Shown: piece after piece, positions 1 through 8,106 of the stretch
Layout: each line of letters starts with the position of its first letter
How positions within the stretch are numbered: position 1 is the stretch's first letter
Assembly (NCBI RefSeq): GCF_030270605.1
Contig: NZ_BSYJ01000003.1
Coordinates: forward strand, 1-64,000
Direction: 5' to 3'
Length of the DNA: 64,000 nt
From: Biformimicrobium ophioploci
GTDB taxonomy: Bacteria; Pseudomonadota; Gammaproteobacteria; Pseudomonadales; Cellvibrionaceae
Made by a program: the position numbers and the translations under genes
The notes under the pieces: generated by a model
What the model was told of the DNA's origin: nothing
The model's database searches: none
Seen by the model: the letters and a program-made list of their open reading frames with translations, nothing else

Positions 1-222
1 CTCGGGCTAGGAAGCTTGAGCGGCGTTTTTACTTTTGGCGCAAGCATAATCCATTCCGTTGTACAGCCAGGCTTGCCTCTCCGTCTATTTACGCGCCACT
101 TTTTCCTCCGAATGACGCTTCTATCCCCTATTTTTATGGGCCTCGGTTTACTATTGATTGGTATTCATCCTTTGTTTGTACCCGCGTTTTCCGGTGCGGA
201 GCGCACGGACCGGGTGAGATGA
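1..222 (+). CDS. Possible 3' end of a membrane protein gene (partial, cut by left edge)
   Basis: The frame is open from the first base to a TGA at 220-222, so this may be the tail of a gene beginning before the window. A TTG at 16 could also start a 68-residue protein, but I see no ribosome binding site for it. The translation is hydrophobic in its middle (about residues 35-60 contain runs such as LLSPIFMGLGLLLIG), which would suit a C-terminal membrane segment, and it ends in a charged tail. I do not recognise a family. The stretch is less GC-rich than the genes to its right. It could equally be non-coding. Confidence 0.3.
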   Translation, partial: LGLGSLSGVFTFGASIIHSVVQPGLPLRLFTRHFFLRMTLLSPIFMGLGLLLIGIHPLFVPAFSGAERTDRVR

Positions 223-347
223 GCAAGACGACAAAGACGAGTCAGACGGCTAAGACGAGTAAGACAAGTAAGAAAAGGAGGGTCGCGCGTTCAGCGTTCG
301 AGCCAGGAACTACAGCAGGCATCCGACTGCTTCCTTTCGCTGGATAG
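219..347 (+). CDS. Tiny Lys/Thr-rich open frame, doubtful
   Basis: An ATG at 219 overlaps the preceding stop as ATGA and opens a 42-codon frame ending with TAG at 345-347. Its first 20 codons encode a Lys-Thr-Ser repeat (SKTTKTSQTAKTSKTSKKRR), produced by a degenerate AAGACGAGT-like repeat at about 222-280. No family is recognised and there is no independent evidence of translation. The frame may be only a by-product of the DNA repeat. Confidence 0.2.
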   Translation: MSKTTKTSQTAKTSKTSKKRRVARSAFEPGTTAGIRLLPFAG

Positions 348-444
348 GAGGCCCGCACTGGGATGACGGTCCTATAGGGCCCGCTGTCACCATCGCGGCC
401 GATCGCGCGCCCGTGGCCCATGCCAACGCAGCCTTATTCTCAAG

Positions 445-478
445 AGCCCTGGAGGATCATTCCTCCGGGGCTTTTTTT
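445..478 (+). terminator. Rho-independent terminator
   Basis: An 11-12 bp GC-rich stem (AGCCCTGGAGGA and TCCTCCGGGGCT, with one internal mismatch) closes on a TCAT loop and is followed by seven T. It lies 30 bp before the HNH gene and would end rightward transcription from the unassigned stretch at 1-440. No clear gene lies just upstream, so a small RNA ending here is possible; 348-444 also contains an imperfect hairpin around 365-395. Confidence 0.8.
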
Positions 479-507
479 GCGGTTCGCCACGTGGCGGGAG
501 CGGGCGC

Positions 508-1110
508 ATGACAGCCCAGCCGAGAATCCTGCGCCTGAACCTGGCGGGACAGCCACTGGAATGGCTGGGCTGGGAGCAGGCGGCATGCCTGTATGTGCGC
601 GAGCTGGTTACCTGGGAGCTGGGCGGCATTGTGCGTCGGGTACAGGGTGGTACCAACCGCCTTACCGGCAAGCGTTCGCAGTTGCAGCTGGCATCGATCA
701 TTGCCTGCGGTGGTGCGCGTATTGCGGAGCCCAGGCGTCGCCCGCCACTGACCAATGCCGCGTTGTTTCTGCGTGACGGTCGCTATTGCCTGTACTGCGG
801 TAACCGTTTTTCCGCAGCGGCGCTGACGCGGGATCATGTACATCCAATTTCCCGCGGTGGGCGCGACATTTGGGAAAACGTTGTGAGTGCCTGCCGGCGT
901 TGTAACCAGTTCAAGGGCAATGCCCTGCTGCAGGAGCTGGATATGGAGCTACTGGCGCTGCCATTCTGTCCGAATGCTGCGGAATACCTGGCGCTGGTGA
1001 ATGGTGACCGGATACGCGGGGACCAGATGGCATTCCTGCGCTCGCAATTTAACAAGCGGCGTGAGGCGCGCTGGTCCAGGTTTGGCCCGGACTCGGTTTG
1101 CATCCTCTAG
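508..1110 (+). CDS. HNH endonuclease family protein
   Basis: Predicted 200-residue nuclease of the HNH family common in gammaproteobacterial chromosomes; its biological role is not established. The HNH core sits at about residues 95-145. CLYC and CRRC form two zinc knuckles, DHVHP supplies the catalytic histidine region, and W.N before the second knuckle with NQFKGN after it completes the ββα-metal fold. The N-terminal 90 residues are the extension usual in this subfamily. The ATG at 508 is preceded by GGGAG at a suitable distance. The gene stands alone, 67 bp before the oxidoreductase operon, with nothing tying it to a restriction system or phage. Confidence 0.88.
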   Translation: MTAQPRILRLNLAGQPLEWLGWEQAACLYVRELVTWELGGIVRRVQGGTNRLTGKRSQLQLASIIACGGARIAEPRRRPPLTNAALFLRDGRYCLYCGNRFSAAALTRDHVHPISRGGRDIWENVVSACRRCNQFKGNALLQELDMELLALPFCPNAAEYLALVNGDRIRGDQMAFLRSQFNKRREARWSRFGPDSVCIL

Positions 1111-1177
1111 GGCCGCACTAAAAAAATTAACGCAATTCGTATTTGAATTACGGCGCATACCAACAACAGGTAGAAAA

Positions 1178-2977
1178 ATGGTTAAAGCCACGGATACGGC
1201 CAATCCCGAATACTTCCACCGCGTGGTGGATTGCCAGTATGCCTGCCCGGCACACACGCCGGTGCCCGAATATATCCGCCTGATCGCGGCGGGACGCTAC
1301 ACCGACGCCTACATGATCAACTGGGAATCCAATGTGTTTCCCGGCATCCTCGGCCGCACCTGTGACAGGCCTTGTGAGCCCGCGTGCAGGCGTGGTCGTC
1401 TCGACCAGGAGCCGGTGGCGATCTGCCGCTTGAAACGTGTTGCCGCCGACATGAAGGAGTCTGTGAAGGCGCGCCTGCCGCAGCCAGTGCAGGAAAAGAA
1501 CGGCAAGCGCGTGGCGCTGGTGGGGGCCGGACCGGCTTCCCTGACCGTTGCGCGGGACCTGTTGCCGCTGGGTTATGCGATCGATATTTATGACGAGCAG
1601 CCTGCGGGCGGCGGTTTCATGCGTAGCCAGATTCCATCCTTCCGTCTGCCCGAGGAAGTGCTGGATGAGGAAGTGGGTTACATCCTGGACCTGGGCGCCG
1701 TCACTCACTTTAACCAGCGGGTAAACAGCCTCAAGGGTCTGCTCGCCGAACAGTACGACGCGGTCTTTATCGGCAGCGGCGCGCCGCAGGGGCGCGACCT
1801 GCAGCTGCCCGGGCGTGCGGAAGCCGATGCCAATATTCATTTGGGTATCAACTGGCTGGCCAGCGTTGCGTTCGGGCACACGGAGTCGATTGGCAAGCGG
1901 GTTATCGTGCTGGGCGGTGGCAACACTGCCATGGACTGCTGTCGTACTGCACTGCGGATGGGCGCCGATGAAGTAAAAGTGGTCGTGCGCAGCCCGCGCC
2001 CGGAAATGAAAGCCTCACCCTGGGAAATCGAGGATGCCGAGCGCGAGGGCGTGCCCATGTTGCAGAACCATGTGCCGCTGGAGTTCGTGCTGGAAGAGGG
2101 GCGTCTGGTGGGCATGCGCTTTGACCGTGTGCGCCCCGTATACGCTGACGATGGCCGCCGTACCCTGGTGTCCCTCGGCGAGCCGCCGGTACTGATCGAG
2201 TGCGACGACGTCTGTGTCGCAATCGGCCAGGACACTGCCTTCCCCTGGATCGAGCGCGACATCGGCATCGAATTTGACCAGCACGATCGCCCGATCGTCG
2301 ACAAGGCCAGCTTCCAGTCCAGCCTCGGTAACGTATTTTTCGGTGGCGATGCCGCCTTCGGGCCAGAAAACATCATTACCGCTGTGGCACATGGCCACCA
2401 GGCGGCGGTTTCTATCGACCTGCTGTTGCGGGGGCAGGACGTCAACCTGCGGCCACCGCCCGGTACCAACCTGATCAGCCAGAAAATGGGCCTGCAGGAA
2501 TGGACCTATGACAGCGCCGTCGCCATGGATGAACGCTACCGCGTACCACACCGGGACGTGGCGGAAAGCCTGCATAACCGCAAGCTGGAAGTGGAGCTGG
2601 GGTTCGAGGCCGCCAGCGCATTCCGGGAGGCGCAGCGTTGCCTGAACTGCGATGTGCAGACCGTCTTTACCGAGACCAAATGCATCGAATGTGATGCGTG
2701 CATTGATATCTGCCCGACCGACTGCCTCACCTTTACGCCAAAAGCGGAGACGGAAAAGGAATTGCGGCAGGTTACACGCGTGCCCGCGCGCAACCTGGAG
2801 CAGCCGCTCTATGTCTCGGATGACCTGCCTACCGGGCGGCTCATGGTGAAGGACGAGGATGTATGCCTGCACTGTGGTCTCTGTGCGGAGCGCTGCCCCA
2901 CCGCTGCCTGGGATATGCAGAAATTTCTTTACCACGTGACCAAGGCTGGTGAGGCCAGGGCAGAAGAAGCGGTGTAG
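1178..2977 (+). CDS. GltD-like FAD/NAD(P) oxidoreductase with [4Fe-4S] ferredoxin domain
   Basis: A 599-residue flavoprotein related to the glutamate synthase small subunit. It probably passes electrons between Fe-S clusters and NAD(P)(H) for the 2-oxoacid oxidoreductase encoded next. The N-terminal Fer4_20-type domain has C19, C23, C62, C66 and C70. Two Rossmann motifs follow: VGAGPAS at about 113-120 for FAD and LGGGNTAMD at about 240 for NAD(P). The C-terminal 100 residues carry two CxxCxxCxxxCP clusters starting at C502 and C563. I chose the ATG at 1178, seven bases after AGG; an upstream in-frame start at 1001 would overlap the HNH gene. The alpha subunit gene starts 36 bp downstream. 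Confidence 0.9.
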   Translation: MVKATDTANPEYFHRVVDCQYACPAHTPVPEYIRLIAAGRYTDAYMINWESNVFPGILGRTCDRPCEPACRRGRLDQEPVAICRLKRVAADMKESVKARLPQPVQEKNGKRVALVGAGPASLTVARDLLPLGYAIDIYDEQPAGGGFMRSQIPSFRLPEEVLDEEVGYILDLGAVTHFNQRVNSLKGLLAEQYDAVFIGSGAPQGRDLQLPGRAEADANIHLGINWLASVAFGHTESIGKRVIVLGGGNTAMDCCRTALRMGADEVKVVVRSPRPEMKASPWEIEDAEREGVPMLQNHVPLEFVLEEGRLVGMRFDRVRPVYADDGRRTLVSLGEPPVLIECDDVCVAIGQDTAFPWIERDIGIEFDQHDRPIVDKASFQSSLGNVFFGGDAAFGPENIITAVAHGHQAAVSIDLLLRGQDVNLRPPPGTNLISQKMGLQEWTYDSAVAMDERYRVPHRDVAESLHNRKLEVELGFEAASAFREAQRCLNCDVQTVFTETKCIECDACIDICPTDCLTFTPKAETEKELRQVTRVPARNLEQPLYVSDDLPTGRLMVKDEDVCLHCGLCAERCPTAAWDMQKFLYHVTKAGEARAEEAV

Positions 2978-3013
2978 GAAACATCGTTGCAGGATCATGC
3001 AAGCAGGAAAAAC

Positions 3014-4882
3014 ATGAAAACGATCAGTGCGCTCAATGATTTTGTTGTTCGCTTTGCCAATGTCAACGGTACCGGCAGCGCGAGTGCGAACAACCTTTTT
3101 GCCAAGGCTATTTTCCGGATGGGGATTCCGGTTTCCCCGAAGAATATCTTTCCTTCCAATATCCAGGGGTTGCCAACCTGGTATGAGGTTCGGATCAGCG
3201 AGTCGGGTTATACCGGCCGACGCGGCGGTGTGGATATGGTGGTGTGCGTCAATCCGCAGAGCCTGCCGGAGGACATTGCCAGCGTGGAGCCGGGCGGCTT
3301 TTTCCTGTATGACAATTCCAAACCGCTGCACGATGAGCATCACCGCGACGATATCCACTACCTCGGCATACCGCTTACCAGCATCTGCCTGCGGGAGTAT
3401 ACGGATCCGCGCCAGCGGCTTCTGTTCAAGAATGTCATCTATGTGGGCGCGCTGGCGGCGCTACTGGATATCGAGTTCCCGGTCCTGACCGGACTGATCG
3501 AGGACCAGTTCAAGGGCAAGGAAAAACTGCAGGCGCCCAACGTGCATGCGCTGGAGCTTGGCTATAGCTATGCACGCGAACATTTTGACTGTCCGTTGCC
3601 AATCCGGGTGGAGCGGCGCGATAGTATTGGCGAGCGCATCCTGGTGGATGGCAATACCGCCACCGGGTTGGGCGCCATCTATGGCGGTGCGACACTCGCT
3701 GCCTGGTACCCCATCACCCCGTCTACCTCGGTGGTGGAGGCGTTCGAGAAATACTGTAATCGCCTGCGAATCGACCCGGGTACCGGCAAGAAAAATTTCG
3801 CCGTGGTGCAGGCAGAGGACGAGCTTTCCGCAATGGGGATGGCCATCGGTGGTGGCTGGAACGGGGCGCGTGCCTTTACCGCAACTTCCGGCCCCGGTAT
3901 TTCATTGATGAGTGAATTCCTGGGGCTTGCCTATTTTGCCGAGGTGCCGGCGGTACTGGTGGATGTTCAGCGGGCTGGCCCCTCAACCGGTATGCCGACC
4001 CGCACCCAGCAATCCGACATTCTTGCCTGCGCCTACGCTTCCCACGGCGATACGCGCCACCCGCTGTTGATTCCGTCGTCGCCGCAGGAATGCTTCGAAT
4101 TTATGGCACAGGCCTTCGATCTTGCCGAACAGTTGCAGACCCCGGTCATCCTGCTCAGCGATCTGGATCTGGGCATGAACGATCACCTGTCCGAGCCGCT
4201 GCAGTGGCATGAGGGCCGCAAGTTCCGCCGCGGCAAAGTGCTCGATCACGATCAGCTGGAAGCGCTGGAGGAGCCATTCGGGCGTTACCTCGATGTGGAC
4301 GGTGATGGTATCCCGCAGAGAACCCTGCCGGGCACGCATCCAACCCGGGGGGCATTCTTTACCCGCGGTACTTCCCGTGATGAATATGCGCGCTACACGG
4401 AAAAGAGCGATGCCTATGTCAAAAATATGGACCGACTCACGCGCAAGTGGCAGACGGCGCGCACCATGGTGCCCGCATCGCGGTTGCAGGAGTCGGCCGT
4501 GGCCACCAGCCTGGGGGTGCTGTTCTTCGGCACCAGCCGAGAATCCACCCTGGAAGCGGTGGACCAGCTCGCGGCAGAAAATATTTATCTCGACTGCCTG
4601 CAGCTGATGGCATTCCCATTCGACGATATTGCCGAGCGCTTTATTGAATCCCACAGCATTGTCTTCGTTGTCGAGCAGAACCGGGATGGCCAGATGCGCA
4701 GCCTGATTATGAATGAACTGAATGCGGCACCGGAAAAGCTGGTGCCGGTATTGAATTATGATGGCTACCCGATTACCGCGCGCTTTGTGGCGGATGCCAT
4801 TGCGGTCAAACTCTCGCGGGAGCCGCAGGGCGAAACTGTCGGCAAGAAAGTGGTAGGAAAAGTTGTCGGAGGTGCACTATGA
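3014..4882 (+). CDS. 2-oxoacid:acceptor oxidoreductase, fused gamma-alpha subunit
   Basis: A 622-residue subunit of the pyruvate/2-oxoglutarate ferredoxin oxidoreductase superfamily, which decarboxylates a 2-oxoacid to its acyl-CoA. Residues 1-190 match the gamma domain (RFANVNGTGSASANNLF, then GYTGRRGGVDMVV). Residues 210-600 match the alpha subunit, with the YPITPST motif at 232-238 followed by an SGPG segment. The order gamma then alpha on one chain is that of KorA-type enzymes. The ATG at 3014 has AGGA seven bases upstream; a TTG at 2987 in frame is less likely. It overlaps the beta gene by ATGA, so translation is probably coupled. The substrate (2-oxoglutarate, pyruvate, branched-chain or aryl) cannot be read from the sequence. 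Confidence 0.9.
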   Translation: MKTISALNDFVVRFANVNGTGSASANNLFAKAIFRMGIPVSPKNIFPSNIQGLPTWYEVRISESGYTGRRGGVDMVVCVNPQSLPEDIASVEPGGFFLYDNSKPLHDEHHRDDIHYLGIPLTSICLREYTDPRQRLLFKNVIYVGALAALLDIEFPVLTGLIEDQFKGKEKLQAPNVHALELGYSYAREHFDCPLPIRVERRDSIGERILVDGNTATGLGAIYGGATLAAWYPITPSTSVVEAFEKYCNRLRIDPGTGKKNFAVVQAEDELSAMGMAIGGGWNGARAFTATSGPGISLMSEFLGLAYFAEVPAVLVDVQRAGPSTGMPTRTQQSDILACAYASHGDTRHPLLIPSSPQECFEFMAQAFDLAEQLQTPVILLSDLDLGMNDHLSEPLQWHEGRKFRRGKVLDHDQLEALEEPFGRYLDVDGDGIPQRTLPGTHPTRGAFFTRGTSRDEYARYTEKSDAYVKNMDRLTRKWQTARTMVPASRLQESAVATSLGVLFFGTSRESTLEAVDQLAAENIYLDCLQLMAFPFDDIAERFIESHSIVFVVEQNRDGQMRSLIMNELNAAPEKLVPVLNYDGYPITARFVADAIAVKLSREPQGETVGKKVVGKVVGGAL

Positions 4883-5928
4883 GTTACCTCAAGCCCGGGT
4901 TCAGTCACCCGCATCACCAGCAGAACAACCTTGGCCTGTATCGCAAGGATTATGAGGGCGCACTTTCCACACTGTGCGCGGGATGTGGCCACGACTCTGT
5001 CAGCGCCGCGATTGTGCAGGCCTGTTTCGAGGCAGATGTGGAGCCACACCGCGTAGCCAAATTGTCGGGAATCGGTTGCTCCTCCAAGACCCCGAACTAT
5101 TTCCTCAACCATGCCCACGGCTTCAACTCCGTGCATGGCCGTATGCCGTCTGTTGCGACGGGTGCGTGTATGGCCAACCGCGAACTGATTTACGTGGGGG
5201 TCAGCGGTGACGGCGATACCGCGTCCATTGGTATGGGCCAGTTTGCGCATGTGGCGCGGCGCAACCTGAACATGGTTTACCTGGTGGAAAATAATGGTTG
5301 CTACGGTCTGACCAAGGGGCAGGACTCCGCCACAACGGATATGGGCTCTGTCAGCAAGGCCGGCAGGGCTTCGCCGTTCGAGTCCATCGACCTGGTAGCA
5401 CTTGCCCTGCAGCTGGGGGCAACCTATGTGGCGCGCGGCTTCTCCGGCGACAAGGAGCAGCTGGTGCCACTGATCCGGGGGGCGCTGGCACATCGCGGTT
5501 TTGCCTTTATCGACATTATTTCCCCCTGTGTGACGTTCAACAACAACCCGGGTTCGACCAAGGGTTACGAGTATGTGCGCGAGCATATGCAGGCGGTGGG
5601 GCAGGCGGACTTCATTCCGGTGCGCGAGGAGGTCACGGCCAGTTATGAGCCGGGCTGTTCTGTGGAAGTGGCGCTACACGATGGCTCTGTATGCCTGAAC
5701 AAGATTGATCCTGAACTGGATATCAGTGATCGCGCCAGTGCGCTGCGCCTGCTGGATAGCTACAAGGAGCGCGGCGAGATCCTCACCGGACTTTTGCATG
5801 TGGATCGCGATTCCGAGGATTTGCACGATACGTTGGAGACCGCGGACCGGCCGCTGCGGGACCTTTCCGAGCAGGACCTGTGCCCGGGGCAGGTGGCGCT
5901 GGACAGTATCAACCAGAGTTGCCGATAG
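4879..5928 (+). CDS. 2-oxoacid:acceptor oxidoreductase, beta (TPP-binding) subunit
   Basis: A 349-residue beta subunit that binds thiamine pyrophosphate and one [4Fe-4S] cluster. The cluster ligands are visible as C33 and C36 (CAGCGH), C67 (GIGCSS) and C217 (SPCVTFNN). The TPP motif runs from GDGD at 110-113 to ENN at 137-139. The length fits KorB-type beta subunits; the C-terminal 80 residues beyond the core are acidic and poorly conserved in appearance. A GGAGG precedes the ATG, which overlaps the alpha stop codon. Together with the two genes upstream it forms a complete oxidoreductase plus a dedicated flavoprotein. Confidence 0.92.
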   Translation: MSYLKPGFSHPHHQQNNLGLYRKDYEGALSTLCAGCGHDSVSAAIVQACFEADVEPHRVAKLSGIGCSSKTPNYFLNHAHGFNSVHGRMPSVATGACMANRELIYVGVSGDGDTASIGMGQFAHVARRNLNMVYLVENNGCYGLTKGQDSATTDMGSVSKAGRASPFESIDLVALALQLGATYVARGFSGDKEQLVPLIRGALAHRGFAFIDIISPCVTFNNNPGSTKGYEYVREHMQAVGQADFIPVREEVTASYEPGCSVEVALHDGSVCLNKIDPELDISDRASALRLLDSYKERGEILTGLLHVDRDSEDLHDTLETADRPLRDLSEQDLCPGQVALDSINQSCR

Positions 5929-5969
5929 ATTTTCCATGAACAGGCCCCTGGGCGGTCGCTCGTCCGTTT

Positions 5970-6048
5970 GGGCATTTCGAAAACGCATAAATACATCCAT
6001 GTAGCTCCGGCGCGCATGTCCATGTGCGCGACGGTTTCGAAATGCCCG
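5970..6048. repeat. Compound palindromic intergenic repeat (outer stem, two inner hairpins)
   Basis: The outer arms GGGCATTTCGAAAAC (5970-5984) and GGTTTCGAAATGCCC (6033-6047) pair at 14 of 15 positions. Between them lie two further hairpins: TACAT-CC-ATGTA at 5992-6003 and CGCGCA-TGTCCATG-TGCGCG at 6011-6030. Both inner loops carry TCCATG. The whole can fold into a three-way-junction structure on either strand. It lies 42 bp after the beta subunit gene. It has no T tract, so it is not a standard terminator. It resembles dispersed intergenic palindromes; I saw no second copy in this window. Confidence 0.75.
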
Positions 6049-6214
6049 CTCGGCCGGGCAACCTGCGGTTCACATATTTGTGATTCATCGCCCCCAAAGC
6101 GCCCTTGCCGAAAGATTTTCTAGTTTAATCACGTTAAAATCCGCGCCAATTCCTGCCCGCAGGCGCGCTTTCGCTCCCGTTGGTCAATACTGATACGAAC
6201 AAGGGGGCCTTTTC

Positions 6215-7924
6215 ATGCCGGGTAGTTCGGGCATTGCAGCGAGGTTGCTGCTGCTGTTTCTTGTCTTTCTGGTTGGTAGCTGTGTCACACCACGGCCGAC
6301 CGGCACCGCTGACACCATCCTCCGCGGCGGTACCCTGATCACCCTCGACGACAAATACAAGGATGCCACTGCCATCGCGGTGCAGAACGGCCGCATCCTT
6401 GCGGTCGGCAGTGAGGCCGATATGGCCGCCTATACCGCATCCCATACCGAATTCATTGAACTGGAAGGGCGCACGCTGCTGCCGGGCTTTATCGACGCCC
6501 ACGGGCACCTGATCCAGCAGGCGATGGCACGTGCTGTCGCCGGTCTCAAGCCGCCACCGATGGGCACGGTCCGCGATATCAGCAGCCTGCAACAGAAGCT
6601 GCGTGAGGACGGCAGTAATCACCCCGGCGGCAACTGGATCCTTGGCTTCGGCTACGATGAACGCCAGCTGAAAGAGCGGCGCCATCCCACTCGCTGGGAC
6701 CTGGACCGGGTCAGCAATACCCGGCCGGTAGTGGCGGTGCACCTGTCGGGCAGGATTGCGGTGGTGAACAGCGTGGTGCTGCAGAAGCTGGGACAGCAGG
6801 CCTACAACCCGGTAGCCGGTGCGATATTCCGCAAGGACCCCAGGACCGGCCAGCTGAACGGGGTGATCGAGGAGCGCGCAATGGATGTGATTGCGGACCT
6901 GATCCCGGCTCCCAGTGCGCTCAAGGCCGTGGGCATCCTGAAGGAAGTGCAGGACGACTATCTGGCGGCGGGCATTACCACGGTGCAGGATGGCTGGGCG
7001 ACCCTGAGCGCGATTAAGCTGTACCGTGCCGGCGCAGATTTCGGCATGCTGAACCTGGATATCGTCGCCTACCTGCCTGCGAGCACCCTGGATATGGTGG
7101 ATGCAGACGATTACCGGCCGGAGCCCTACGAGGGTCGTTTCCGCATTGGCGGGGTCAAGATGGTGGTGGATGGCAGCAGTCAGCTTGGCAGTGCCTACCA
7201 GAATGCACCCTACATGAAGGTGTCGGCCAAAACGGGGGATCGCGGCTTTCTGCTGACCCGTGAGGAGCAGCTGGACCTCTGGCTGCGCCGGTATGCCCAG
7301 CAGGGTTGGCAGCCGCTGATCAGTGCCAGCGGTGACGCCGCGATCGATACCGCCATTGAGGCGATCGACAAGGCCGGGGGTGGCGAGCGCCTTTCCAGCC
7401 CGGTGATGGTCGCGCCACAACTGATGAGCAGGGCTCAGGCACGCAAACTGGCCAAACAGGACGTGGCGATCTCTTTCTCGCCAGTGCAGATTTACTACTG
7501 GAGCGACTGGCTGGCGGAAATCCTCGGTACCGAAAGGGCGCGCGCATTCGGTCCGGTTGCCACTGCCATTGATGCCGGTGCCCTGGTCACGTTGAACAGC
7601 GAAACCCCGGCGGCCGGACCGGACATGATGCAGCTGATCTGGAGTGCGGTGACGCGCGCCAATCGCGATGGTGTGAGCCAGCCCAGTGACGAACGTATCA
7701 GCGTGGAGCAGGCGCTGCGCGCCGTGACGCTGGACGCGGCGCGCCAGTATGGCGAGGGTGAGCAGAAAGGTTCACTGACGCCGGGCAAGAGCGCGGACTT
7801 CGTCATACTCGAGCAGAACCCGCTGCAGGTCGATGAGGCGGCCCTGCCCGCGATCGAGGTACACAGCACCTGGAAAGACGGTGAGCAGGTCTACCCGGAG
7901 GAAGATCCGCTGGGCTTTTTCTGA
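6215..7924 (+). CDS. Amidohydrolase family lipoprotein (YtcJ-like)
   Basis: A 569-residue predicted metal-dependent hydrolase of the amidohydrolase 3 (YtcJ-like) family, which act on C-N bonds of mostly unknown substrates. The N-terminus is a lipoprotein signal with lipobox VGSC (C23), so the enzyme is likely anchored on the periplasmic side. The metal-binding motif GFIDAHGHL (H96, H98) follows the N-terminal beta-sandwich, and the C-terminal part ends with the typical GSLTPGKSADFVILE. An AAGGGGG site precedes the ATG by seven bases. It stands alone; the compound repeat lies upstream and palindromes lie downstream. The substrate is unknown. Confidence 0.88.
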   Translation: MPGSSGIAARLLLLFLVFLVGSCVTPRPTGTADTILRGGTLITLDDKYKDATAIAVQNGRILAVGSEADMAAYTASHTEFIELEGRTLLPGFIDAHGHLIQQAMARAVAGLKPPPMGTVRDISSLQQKLREDGSNHPGGNWILGFGYDERQLKERRHPTRWDLDRVSNTRPVVAVHLSGRIAVVNSVVLQKLGQQAYNPVAGAIFRKDPRTGQLNGVIEERAMDVIADLIPAPSALKAVGILKEVQDDYLAAGITTVQDGWATLSAIKLYRAGADFGMLNLDIVAYLPASTLDMVDADDYRPEPYEGRFRIGGVKMVVDGSSQLGSAYQNAPYMKVSAKTGDRGFLLTREEQLDLWLRRYAQQGWQPLISASGDAAIDTAIEAIDKAGGGERLSSPVMVAPQLMSRAQARKLAKQDVAISFSPVQIYYWSDWLAEILGTERARAFGPVATAIDAGALVTLNSETPAAGPDMMQLIWSAVTRANRDGVSQPSDERISVEQALRAVTLDAARQYGEGEQKGSLTPGKSADFVILEQNPLQVDEAALPAIEVHSTWKDGEQVYPEEDPLGFF

Positions 7925-7939
7925 CCATTCCCCCAACCC

Positions 7940-7992
7940 GCCAGTCACCCTGACAGGGCCAGTTCGCGATTCGCAAATGGCGCGTGACTGGC
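7940..7992. repeat. Inverted repeat after the amidohydrolase gene
   Basis: Perfect 9-bp arms GCCAGTCAC (7940-7948) and GTGACTGGC (7984-7992) flank 35 bp. Inside lies the small palindrome CCTGACAGG. There is no T tract. It may stabilise or end the upstream transcript. Confidence 0.5.
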
Positions 7993-8016
7993 CGCCTACG
8001 GTTGCCACTCAACTAT

Positions 8017-8047
8017 GTTGCATAAAGCCACTATGGATTTATGCAAC
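8017..8047. promoter_or_regulatory. Candidate operator: perfect 10-bp inverted repeat
   Basis: GTTGCATAAA at 8017-8026 and TTTATGCAAC at 8038-8047 are exact reverse complements separated by 11 bp, the geometry of a dimeric regulator site. It lies upstream of a TATACT -10 element at 8071 and is centred about 50 bp before the expected transcription start, a place suited to an activator. The regulator is unknown. It contains an ATG (8041) that is in frame with the next gene. Confidence 0.5.
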
Positions 8048-8076
8048 GAATGCGGCGACTGACAACAAGCTATACT
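8048..8076 (+). promoter_or_regulatory. Candidate promoter with strong -10 (TATACT)
   Basis: TATACT at 8071-8076 is a near-consensus -10 hexamer. The -35 position (about 8048-8053) is poor, consistent with dependence on an activator at the adjacent inverted repeat. Transcription would start near 8083, after the in-frame ATGs at 8041 and 8050 and before the GGAG at 8099. Confidence 0.45.
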
Positions 8077-8106
8077 CCTGGCGTCTTTTTTATTTACCGG
8101 AGAGTC

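Noticed and set aside
1001-1177. Extended N-terminus of the flavoprotein starting at 1001
   Set aside because: It would overlap the HNH gene by 110 bp, has no family likeness, and the ATG at 1178 has a ribosome site.
2015-3358. Long minus-strand open frame (447 codons) across the flavoprotein and alpha subunit genes
   Set aside because: It spans two well-supported genes and shows no family motif.
8041-8106. ATG 8041 or 8050 as start of the metalloprotease
   Set aside because: Both lie upstream of the -10 element, within or beside the inverted repeat, without a ribosome site. Kept as alternative, not preferred.
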